Positions 1-4,999 of a stretch of 7,276 nucleotides of DNA are shown here, piece by piece. Positions within the stretch are counted from its first letter, which is position 1. Every line of letters begins with the position of its first letter. Position numbers and translations under genes: made by a program. The notes under the pieces were generated by a model. It had not been told where the DNA came from. It made no database searches and saw nothing but the letters and a program-made list of their open reading frames with translations. This DNA comes from UBA6168 sp041752395 (GTDB taxonomy: Bacteria; Bacteroidota; Bacteroidia; Chitinophagales; Saprospiraceae), in the NCBI GenBank assembly GCA_041752395.1, contig JBGSWN010000091.1, positions 1-7,276 of the forward strand, written 5' to 3'.

Positions 1-25
1 GTGGGTGAGTGAAAGCCATTTTACC

Positions 26-316
26 TCAAAACCGCAAATCCCTTCTACTATCTATCACCGCCAAAATCTCCACCTCCTTCCGCACTACGTCAATTCTATA
101 ATAGGCAATGGTTTGGCTGGTGACGACGCATTTCCGCAGTCCCGGAAACTTATCGGCTACGGGGAAACTATACGGCATATTGGAAATGACCTCCATCGTA
201 CGCTCCAATTTGTTGAGGAAATTATCAGAAACGGTGGATGACCAATTGACTTCGAGATAATCGAGGAGTTCGTGCAATTGGTCGTAGGCAACTTGGGAAA
301 GGTAAACGGGCATCAT
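26..316 (-). CDS. RelE/ParE-family type II toxin
   Basis: A 96-residue protein of the RelE/ParE (plasmid stabilization system) superfamily, the toxin half of a type II toxin-antitoxin pair. Visible family marks are the N-terminal strand and long helix (VYLSQVAYDQLHELLDYLE, residues 4-22), the second helix with FLNKLERTMEVI (33-44), the core strand block LRKCVVTSQTIAYYRID (60-76), and the C-terminal strand EILAVIDSRRDL (83-94), which matches the usual 'I..V.HSRRD' ending. Length is normal for the family. The start ATG overlaps the antitoxin stop codon as ATGA, so the two are translationally coupled. A second Met follows at once. RelE members cleave mRNA at the ribosome while ParE members poison gyrase; the sequence alone does not decide between them, so no symbol is given. 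The gene looks intact. Confidence 0.9.
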   Translation of the reverse strand: MMPVYLSQVAYDQLHELLDYLEVNWSSTVSDNFLNKLERTMEVISNMPYSFPVADKFPGLRKCVVTSQTIAYYRIDVVRKEVEILAVIDSRRDLRF

Positions 317-543
317 GGCTTTTGGCGGCGTTGGGCAAGAAAATCAGCAAAAGCAACCCGCTTTCCGGCGTTCAAGTCCGCTTCGCCTTGCCGGATTAGG
401 GCTTTGTCATTATCGGAAAGTTCATCCCAAAAGTCCACTTTTGGTTTTAGCAGGTTTTCGATTTGGAGCAGGATGCTTACGTCGTCCAATTCGGCGAGGT
501 ATTCGATGATGCTCAGTTTTCTCGTTTCTATTGTAGCTGTCAT
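313..543 (-). CDS. Antitoxin of the RelE/ParE-type cassette
   Basis: A 76-residue acidic/basic protein placed directly upstream of the toxin, with a 4-bp ATGA overlap. The N-terminal part (about 1-40) would be the DNA-binding/dimerisation part. The second half, with DFWDELSDNDKALIRQGEADL (38-58) and then GKRVAFADFL (60-69), is the typical toxin-wrapping tail of short RelB-like 'addiction module' antitoxins, where the ending is commonly 'EI..G...L..G...PFDEVM'. The frame stays open upstream to 639. The start at 543 is preferred because a matched -33/-7 promoter lies at 562-592, which would put transcription start inside the longer frame, and because the upstream extension is low-complexity and unlike the family. 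There is no clear Shine-Dalgarno, as is usual in Bacteroidota. The protein probably represses its own promoter. Confidence 0.82.
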   Translation of the reverse strand: MTATIETRKLSIIEYLAELDDVSILLQIENLLKPKVDFWDELSDNDKALIRQGEADLNAGKRVAFADFLAQRRQKP

Positions 544-561
544 ACTTAATTGAATTTTCAA

Positions 562-592
562 CAAAAATAAGAAAAAAAAAGATTGACACAAA
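562..592 (-). promoter_or_regulatory. Bacteroidota-type promoter of the RelE/ParE cassette
   Basis: On the minus strand a TTTG box (589-592) is followed after 19 bp by TATTTTTG (562-569), an exact match to the TAnnTTTG -7 consensus of Bacteroidota, with the -33 box at the spacing typical for the phylum. Predicted transcription start is about 556-558, giving a leader of roughly 15 nt before the antitoxin ATG at 543. Confidence 0.7.
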
Positions 593-680
593 CCTCCTCT
601 CCCCGCCCGCAAAACTACACCCTTTCCCTCCACCCCCAAGCATTCCTGCTGGTGAAAAAGCAGCGGCTACCATACCCGCC

Positions 681-1049
681 TCACCCCATACCCATCAAAC
701 ATTTCCTCGTGCTGACCAGCCTAAAATCCAATGACATCGCCTGTGCCACGAGCATCCTGTCAAAAGGGTCTCGGTGATGGAGCGGCAGTACCATCACTTG
801 CAGCACCTGCTTGGGCGTAATGTCCAAGAGGAAAATGCTTTCTTCCGACAATCGATCAATGACTTTTTCGAGTGGTTGGGCGAGGGTGAGTTTGCCGAGG
901 TTTATCTTGATGGCCATTTCCCAAAGGCTTGCGACGCTGAGGAAAATATCATTTTCCGGGTCAGCGATGATTGCCCGAATTCCGTCGGGCAATTTGGGAC
1001 TGCCTTCAAAAAACCAAATCAAGGAGTGGGTGTCGAGCAGGTAGGACAT
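681..1049 (-). CDS. vapC: VapC-like PIN-domain toxin, 3' end frameshifted
   Basis: A PIN-domain ribonuclease toxin of the type II VapBC class. Acidic metal-binding positions of the PIN fold are visible: D6 in LLDTH, E44 in SLWEMA, and D94/D97 in HHRDPFDR. The protein as read is 122 residues and ends RKCLMGMG, which is not a family ending. Re-reading base 708 (as if one base were missing after the Ser113 codon) gives STEEMFDGYGVRRVW with a TAG stop at 667-669, the classic end of this family, and a length of about 127. The shift therefore replaces the last 13 or so residues, including the fourth acidic position (E115/E116 in the restored frame) and the closing strand. Either the gene is recently inactivated or a base was dropped in sequencing. 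The antitoxin lies 2 bp upstream, so the two form one operon. Confidence 0.88.
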   Translation of the reverse strand: MSYLLDTHSLIWFFEGSPKLPDGIRAIIADPENDIFLSVASLWEMAIKINLGKLTLAQPLEKVIDRLSEESIFLLDITPKQVLQVMVLPLHHRDPFDRMLVAQAMSLDFRLVSTRKCLMGMG

Positions 1050-1051
1050 GG

Positions 1052-1282
1052 CTACATATAATCTTTAAAGTCCTCGAGCGGTGCGTCGAAGTCAGGCGCC
1101 ATGTAAATAACCAGGCCTTTCATGCAGCCAAACTCCCGGGGCTTGCGAGGCGAAGGCGTTGAGGTATTTTTTTGTTTTTTTGCCAACAAGTCGTCAATCA
1201 TTTTCCGAAGCTCAATGAGCAGGCTTTCGGAGAGGTTCTCCAAATTGTGAAATAGGTTGAATTTTATATCAGCGACATTCAT
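1052..1282 (-). CDS. DUF2281/VapB-like antitoxin
   Basis: A 76-residue antitoxin partner of the PIN toxin. An N-terminal helical part (LENLSESLLIELRKMIDDLLAKKQ, about 14-37) is followed by a basic Ser/Pro/Lys-rich linker (38-49) and the C-terminal block FGCMKGLVIYMAPDFDAPLEDFKDYM (51-76). That block is the hallmark of DUF2281/VapB-type antitoxins, where 'FG..KG...M..DFD.PLEDF..YM' wraps the toxin active site. The stop codon is 2 bp before the vapC ATG, giving tight operonic coupling. The same frame is open upstream to 1648, but that stretch is antisense to a nucleotidyltransferase remnant. The start at 1282 fits the family length, and a TAAATTTG box lies about 18 bp upstream. The gene looks intact, so the antitoxin could still be made even if the toxin is dead. 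Confidence 0.85.
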   Translation of the reverse strand: MNVADIKFNLFHNLENLSESLLIELRKMIDDLLAKKQKNTSTPSPRKPREFGCMKGLVIYMAPDFDAPLEDFKDYM

Positions 1283-1299
1283 GGCCGTGCGATTTTTTA

Positions 1300-1307
1300 C
1301 AAATTTA
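1300..1307 (-). promoter_or_regulatory. Candidate -7 box of the vapBC operon
   Basis: TAAATTTG on the minus strand matches TAnnTTTG exactly and lies 17 bp before the antitoxin ATG. No TTTG is found at 17-23 bp upstream of it. The nearest candidates are at 10 bp (1318-1321) and a TTG at 25 bp (1333-1335), so the -33 element is weak. Confidence 0.45.
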
Positions 1308-1333
1308 CAAAATAAACCAAACCCCGCCATCCC

Positions 1334-1358
1334 AAGTTTCCACCACCTTCGGAAACTT
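1334..1358. repeat. Perfect 8-bp inverted repeat
   Basis: AAGTTTCC (1334-1341) and GGAAACTT (1351-1358) are perfect inverted copies around a 9-base centre. They lie between the divergent vapBC promoter and the nucleotidyltransferase remnant, so they could be an operator for the VapBC complex. No run of T follows on either strand that would make it a terminator. Function is inferred only from position. Confidence 0.4.
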
Positions 1359-1396
1359 TTCCCACCCCTTACCTCATTTCTCCCGAAAATTGCAAC

Positions 1397-1561
1397 ATGA
1401 CTACAGCAATACAGCAACTCCTCGCCCAAATCGAACGTGACAAGGGCATCCAAATCCGCTACGCCTGCGAGAGCGGCAGCCGGGCCTGGGTCTTTCCCTC
1501 GCAATTGACGCAGAACAGGAATCCCCTTCACTATCCCAGCGCACCAAACATATTTGAGTAG
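1397..1561 (+). pseudogene. Truncated nucleotidyltransferase (YcgL/COG3541-like) remnant
   Basis: A 54-codon frame starting ATG at 1397. Residues 7-30 read QLLAQIERDKGIQIRYACES and then GSRA, which is the N-terminus of the polymerase-beta-superfamily nucleotidyltransferases annotated as 'nucleotidyltransferase domain-containing' (normally ending this motif as ESGSRAWGFPS, followed by DSDYD and about 200 more residues). Here the motif reads GSRAWVF, with Val for the usual Gly, and homology stops after Ser35. The expected catalytic DxD aspartates never appear. The remaining 19 residues to the TAG at 1559 are unrelated to the family. This is best read as a 5' fragment left after a deletion or insertion whose junction lies near 1501. 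Family identity rests on motif recognition alone. Confidence 0.65.
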
Positions 1562-1668
1562 CAGTTTTAACCTCACAGCGATAACAGAAAAATTCAAGTG
1601 ACTCTTTCTTGTCTTTATTTCAGAAATTGGGAAGTATTTTTCATCCATTCCTTTTGATTTCAGCTATG

Positions 1669-1676
1669 TACTTTTG
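1669..1676 (+). promoter_or_regulatory. Candidate -7 box of the amino-acid dehydrogenase gene
   Basis: TACTTTTG fits TAnnTTTG. A TTTG lies upstream at 1653-1656, but the 12-bp spacing is short. If used, transcription would start near 1681 and the GTTTAG palindrome at 1708-1785 would be inside a 5' leader of about 120 nt. Confidence 0.35.
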
Positions 1677-1707
1677 CGCCGCAAATTTTACCTAACCACT
1701 TAAGGAA

Positions 1708-1785
1708 GTTTAGCGGGTTTAGGAGGTGTAGAAAGTTTAGTTCGCTCGTGAAACTAAACCCACCACACCTCCTAAAACCCTAAAC
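1708..1785. repeat. Nested palindrome of GTTTAG units ahead of the dehydrogenase gene
   Basis: The outer arms 1708-1729 and 1765-1785 are near-perfect inverted copies (one extra base in the left arm and one neighbouring mismatch). An inner stem pairs GTTTAGTT (1735-1742) with AACTAAAC (1752-1759). The left side carries GTTTAG at 1708, 1717 and 1735; the right side carries CTAAAC at 1754 and 1780 plus CTAAAAC at 1772. The structure ends 15 bp before the ATG at 1801. It has no T-run after it, so it is not an ordinary terminator. It could be a leader RNA structure, a protein-binding array or a dispersed palindromic repeat. Confidence 0.75.
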
Positions 1786-1800
1786 CCAAATTCAAGAAAA

Positions 1801-3057
1801 ATGCTAGAACTCCTTCAACAATACAAGGACAAAGCCCCTGAAATCGTGTTCGAATGGAACGATGCCGAGACCAGCGCCCGTGGTTGGGTCGTCATCAATT
1901 CACTGCGCAATGGAGCAGCGGGCGGCGGCACCCGCATGAGGAAGGGCCTCACGAAAGAAGAGGTCGTGTCGCTGGCCAAGACCATGGAAATCAAGTTTTC
2001 CGTCGCTGGCCCGGACATCGGCGGCGGCAAGTCCGGCATTGACTTCGACCCCAACGACCCCCGCCGAAACGACGTGCTGCGCCGTTGGTACCAGGCAGTT
2101 TTCCCCATCCTTAAAAATTACTACGGCACGGGCGGCGACCTGAACGTGGACGAACTCAAGGACGTCGTCCCCATCACCGAAGCGCTTGGCCTTTGGCATC
2201 CGCAGGAGGGCATCGTCAACGGTCATTTCAGCGGTACAACGGGCGGACAAAAAATCAAAATCCTCGGACAACTCCGGTTCGGCTGCTCGAAAGTTGTGGA
2301 GGACAGCCGCTATGTGCCCGATGCACCAGAGAAGTTTGCCGTGGCGGACATGATTACCGGCTACGGCGTAGCTGAGTCCGTGCGGCATTACTACGACCTA
2401 TTCCGTGGCACCGACCTGCGGGGCAAGACGGCCATCATCCAAGGTTGGGGAAACGTGGCTTCAGCAGCGGCCTGCTACTTGGCCGTGGACGGCGTGAAAA
2501 TCGTCGGCATCATTGACCGGGAAGGCGGCATCATCCGCCCGGACGGCATGGGCATTGACGAAGTCAGGGAGCTTTTTCTCCACAAAAAAGGCAACAAGCT
2601 GCCAGGCGAAAGCCTGCTTTCTTTTGAAGAAACCAACGAGCGCATCTGGTCGCTCGGGGCGGATATTTTCATCCCCGGCGCCGCCTCCAAACTCGTGAGC
2701 CGCCAGCAGGTGGACGAGCTAATTGCCAACGGCACGGAGGTCATTTCCTGCGGTGCAAATGTGCCGTTCGTGGACGACGGCATCTTCTTTGGCCCCACGG
2801 CAGGCTACGCCGACCAGCACCTGAGCCTCATCCCCGATTTCATCGCCAACTGCGGTATGGCGAGGGTGTTCGCCTACCTCATGCAACCCGATGCGGAGAT
2901 GACCGACGAGGCCATTTTCAGCGATGTCTCGAATATTATCCGTCAGGCGTTGGAAGAAGTGAAGCGTTTTAGCGCCACTTCCACTAATATTTCGACGGCG
3001 GGATTGGAGATTGCTTTGAGCAAATTGATGAACAAGGAGTGGGCCGAGGCGGTCTAA
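1801..3057 (+). CDS. Glu/Leu/Phe/Val family amino-acid dehydrogenase
   Basis: A 418-residue cytoplasmic NAD(P)-dependent oxidative deaminase: amino acid + NAD(P)+ to 2-oxo acid + ammonia. The N-terminal ELFV dimerisation/substrate domain spans about 15-150: the glycine-rich AAGGGTRMRKG (39-49), K65 in MEIKFSVAG, and the catalytic Lys K77 in DIGGGKSGI, with D113 in GTGGDLNVDE as the likely catalytic Asp. The Rossmann domain follows at about 185-350, with GWGNVAS (215-221) as the dinucleotide loop and an acidic residue D239 at the end of the next strand (GIIDREGG), which favours NAD over NADP. SCGANVPF (316-323) and PDFIANCGM (345-353) match the family's 'GAN.P' and 'PD..AN.GG' blocks. The length is nearer glutamate dehydrogenase (about 420) than leucine dehydrogenase (about 365), but GGGK is leucine/phenylalanine-dehydrogenase-like, so the substrate is left open. 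The gene stands alone and is closed by a terminator. Confidence 0.93.
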   Translation: MLELLQQYKDKAPEIVFEWNDAETSARGWVVINSLRNGAAGGGTRMRKGLTKEEVVSLAKTMEIKFSVAGPDIGGGKSGIDFDPNDPRRNDVLRRWYQAVFPILKNYYGTGGDLNVDELKDVVPITEALGLWHPQEGIVNGHFSGTTGGQKIKILGQLRFGCSKVVEDSRYVPDAPEKFAVADMITGYGVAESVRHYYDLFRGTDLRGKTAIIQGWGNVASAAACYLAVDGVKIVGIIDREGGIIRPDGMGIDEVRELFLHKKGNKLPGESLLSFEETNERIWSLGADIFIPGAASKLVSRQQVDELIANGTEVISCGANVPFVDDGIFFGPTAGYADQHLSLIPDFIANCGMARVFAYLMQPDAEMTDEAIFSDVSNIIRQALEEVKRFSATSTNISTAGLEIALSKLMNKEWAEAV

Positions 3058-3080
3058 ATTGGCCATCAAATAAAGGGTTT

Positions 3081-3124
3081 ACGGGCAAAATGGCTACTTA
3101 CTGCCATTTTGCCCGTATTTTTTT
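3081..3124 (+). terminator. Rho-independent terminator after the dehydrogenase
   Basis: A perfect 14-bp stem (3081-3094 with 3103-3116) around an 8-base loop, followed by seven consecutive T (3118-3124). It starts 24 bp after the stop codon and separates the dehydrogenase from the OmpA-family gene. Confidence 0.93.
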
Positions 3125-3210
3125 ATCCAAAAACCTACCCCAAATAGGGTATAAATCCGTGTGTTCGGAATTTTCGTATATTGAAACGAACAAATCTCCA
3201 CTATTAAAAC

Positions 3211-3241
3211 TTTGTATTAAAAAAATTCCATGTTAAATTTG
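3211..3241 (+). promoter_or_regulatory. Bacteroidota-type promoter of the OmpA-family gene
   Basis: TTTG (3211-3214) and TAAATTTG (3234-3241), 19 bp apart, match the -33 and -7 consensus of Bacteroidota. Predicted transcription start is about 3245-3248, leaving a leader of about 35 nt. Only a weak purine stretch precedes the ATG at 3281. The spacing equals that of the toxin-antitoxin promoter at 562-592. Confidence 0.75.
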
Positions 3242-3280
3242 CCAAAATGGCAGCTATCCCACAACTAAAAAGAACTGGTT

Positions 3281-4921
3281 ATGACCCACTTCAACGCTAT
3301 TAAGATTCTTAAAATTGGTAGGATTTCTTGCCTTTTTCTGGCAATTTTACTTCCCTCACTCGTCAAATCTCAAGATGCTGGCATCCAACCCCCTTATCGC
3401 CCCACTCCTGCGCACATGTGGGAATTTGGCATTCACGGCGGTACTGCCATGTCGTTTGGTGATATTGATTTTGTTCCAAATTTTGGCGCCGGCTTCCATA
3501 TCCGCAAGGCCATTGACTATGTTTTTTCCATTCGCGGAGAGGCATTAATTGCCACCCTCAAACAGAGGGACAATTTAAATGGCGCTTCTGAGACAAATAT
3601 CCAAAGTGGCTCTTTGCAGATGCTCATTTCCATCAACAACCTTGTTTGGAACAATGTATCACATCGCAAAACCAATGTCTATACTTTCGTCGGCACTGGT
3701 GTCACACGGTTTGAGGTAGGTGCTACGCAAATAATAAACAACGACCTACACGATGTCTCCGCCAATTTTCAGACCCATCTGGACGGTGGCGTTGGCGTTG
3801 CTTTCCGTTTGTCAAACCGCTTCAATTTGGGCATCGAAGCCAAGGCGCTTGCCCTCTTCGGAAAAAATGCAGACCTGATTGACGGCGTAGCCCGCAAGAA
3901 CAAAGACGCTATCGGCTACGGGTCTGTGCGCCTGAACTTCAACCTCGGCAACGGCAATACCAAGTCCGAACCGCTCTACTGGGTAAACCCCATGGACAAT
4001 ATCATGCAAGACATCACCGAGCTGAAAAACCGCCCCGCTTTCGACCTCACCGATAGCGATGCCGATGGCGTGATTGACCTCCTCGACCAGGACAATACGA
4101 CCCCGCCAGGTGTCGTGGTGGACACCCGTGGCCTTCCGCTCGACAGCGACGGCGATGGCATCCCTAATTTCCAAGACGATGAACCCTATTATCCACAGAA
4201 TGGCAAAGTAGCAAATACAACAAATGGTGGCGCTCCGCAAACAGGCAACAAGCCCGTCCGCAGCGAAGAAGATGTACGCAAAGTAGTTCAGGATGAAATG
4301 GACAGAATTGCCCAAAATGGTGGTAATCCTAACCGCAGCAATGCTGGTAATAACGGCAATGCTGGTAATTCAGGCAATACTAGCAATCCAAGCAACCCGA
4401 ACAATCCATCTCGCACCAGCAAGGATGGCAAGGCGATGGACGGTAGAAACGATGGAAATAGCAATGCCGGCAATACCGGTAATAATACAAGCAGAAAGCC
4501 AAGCTACGCTGGAGCGATTACTGAGTGGTTCTTGCCAATCATCCATTTCAATATTGATGATTACAAAATTCGCTACGCCGAATACGGTAACCTCGCCAGC
4601 GTGGCACATGTCATGAAAGCAAACCCAGACATGATAATTGTAGTCACTGGTTTTACTGACAAAACTGCCTCTAACGAATACAACCTTGACCTCTCTTACC
4701 GTCGGGCAAAGGCTTCAATTGAGCACCTCGTAAACGTGCATGGTATTCCCCGTAGCCGCCTCCTGCTCAATTACAACGGCGAAGATTCCCCACTCGTACC
4801 CTCCGCAGGCAGCACCGTCATGAACCGCCGGGTAGAGTTCCGGGCCGCCAATGATGATGACATGGAGATGGAAAACCCAATGCCCATCAGCAAGAAAAAC
4901 AGCAAGAAAGGAGGTTTTTAA
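3281..4921 (+). CDS. OmpA-family outer membrane protein with TSP3 calcium repeats
   Basis: A 546-residue envelope protein. A signal peptide (residues 1-30; hydrophobic core about 14-27, probable cut after VKS30) is followed by an outer-membrane beta-barrel-like domain (about 45-224) with alternating strands such as YTFVGTGVTRFEVG and a final YGSVRLNFNLG. Next come two thrombospondin-type-3-like Asp-rich calcium loops, DSDADGVIDLLDQD (258-271) and DSDGDGIPNFQDD (288-300), then a short charged helix (328-345). An Asn/Gly/Ser-rich low-complexity linker (346-405) leads to the OmpA C-terminal peptidoglycan-binding domain (412-522). There the meso-diaminopimelate-binding pair is D460 in TGFTDK and R475 in LSYRRA, and NRRVEF (515-520) closes the domain. 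It probably ties the outer membrane to the cell wall. A charged tail rich in D, E and K (523-546) is extra. The gene is monocistronic, between its own promoter and terminator. I would not assign a symbol. Confidence 0.92.
   Translation: MTHFNAIKILKIGRISCLFLAILLPSLVKSQDAGIQPPYRPTPAHMWEFGIHGGTAMSFGDIDFVPNFGAGFHIRKAIDYVFSIRGEALIATLKQRDNLNGASETNIQSGSLQMLISINNLVWNNVSHRKTNVYTFVGTGVTRFEVGATQIINNDLHDVSANFQTHLDGGVGVAFRLSNRFNLGIEAKALALFGKNADLIDGVARKNKDAIGYGSVRLNFNLGNGNTKSEPLYWVNPMDNIMQDITELKNRPAFDLTDSDADGVIDLLDQDNTTPPGVVVDTRGLPLDSDGDGIPNFQDDEPYYPQNGKVANTTNGGAPQTGNKPVRSEEDVRKVVQDEMDRIAQNGGNPNRSNAGNNGNAGNSGNTSNPSNPNNPSRTSKDGKAMDGRNDGNSNAGNTGNNTSRKPSYAGAITEWFLPIIHFNIDDYKIRYAEYGNLASVAHVMKANPDMIIVVTGFTDKTASNEYNLDLSYRRAKASIEHLVNVHGIPRSRLLLNYNGEDSPLVPSAGSTVMNRRVEFRAANDDDMEMENPMPISKKNSKKGGF
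4316..4495 (+). repeat. Low-complexity Asn/Gly/Ser repeat linker
   Basis: Coding for residues 346-405 of the OmpA-family protein. Degenerate NAGN / SNPN / NTGN units encoded by repeated AAT-GCT-GGT-AAT-like and GGC-AAT codons. Copies are imperfect but similar enough to vary in number by slippage. It is a flexible spacer between the calcium-repeat region and the peptidoglycan-binding domain. Confidence 0.7.
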
Positions 4922-4937
4922 AAAACCGTTTTTCAGC

Positions 4938-4971
4938 AAAAAGCCCACTCCGTAACCGGGGTGGGCTTTTT
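4938..4971 (+). terminator. Rho-independent terminator after the OmpA-family gene
   Basis: A 15-bp stem (4938-4952 with 4957-4971) with one G-U pair and a TAAC loop. The A-run on the left and T-run on the right make it able to work in both directions. It begins 17 bp after the OmpA-family stop. Confidence 0.92.
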
Positions 4972-4975
4972 GGTT

Positions 4976-4983
4976 TAAATTTG
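4976..4983 (+). promoter_or_regulatory. Candidate -7 box of the 3-hydroxyacyl-CoA dehydrogenase gene
   Basis: TAAATTTG, an exact TAnnTTTG match, starts 5 bp after the terminator stem and 16 bp separate it from the ATG at 5000. No TTTG is present at 17-23 bp upstream because the terminator occupies that space, so the -33 element is missing or weak. Confidence 0.5.
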
Positions 4984-4999
4984 TGGCCAAAGTGATTTT

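Larger units (their letters stand above)
1283..1800. other. 518-bp region without an intact gene
   Basis: Between the vapBC promoter side and the amino-acid dehydrogenase. It contains the vapB -7 box, an 8-bp inverted repeat (1334-1358), a truncated nucleotidyltransferase remnant (1397-1561), about 100 bp (1562-1668) in which I recognise nothing, a -7-like box (1669-1676) and a large GTTTAG palindrome (1708-1785). Long open frames on the minus strand here are antisense to the remnant and show no family features. Confidence 0.7.

Noticed and set aside
544..639. Longer start of the RelE-cassette antitoxin at 639
   Set aside because: The extension is low-complexity (a poly-Phe-like stretch), and the consensus promoter at 562-592 would start transcription inside it.
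644..668. CTGCT/AGCAG inverted repeat after vapC as a terminator
   Set aside because: Stem of 5 bp and no following T-run in the minus direction; could easily be chance.
1283..1648. In-frame upstream extension of the VapB-like antitoxin to a 198-residue protein starting at 1648
   Set aside because: The added 122 residues are antisense to the nucleotidyltransferase remnant, show no family similarity, and the family-length start at 1282 has its own -7 box.
1900..2388. Long minus-strand open frame inside the dehydrogenase gene
   Set aside because: Antisense shadow of a high-GC coding region with codon-position bias; no motifs or promoter.
4316..4495. Asn/Gly repeats considered as a CRISPR-like or tandem-repeat array
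   Set aside because: They are degenerate codon repeats inside one open frame, with no constant repeat and no spacers.
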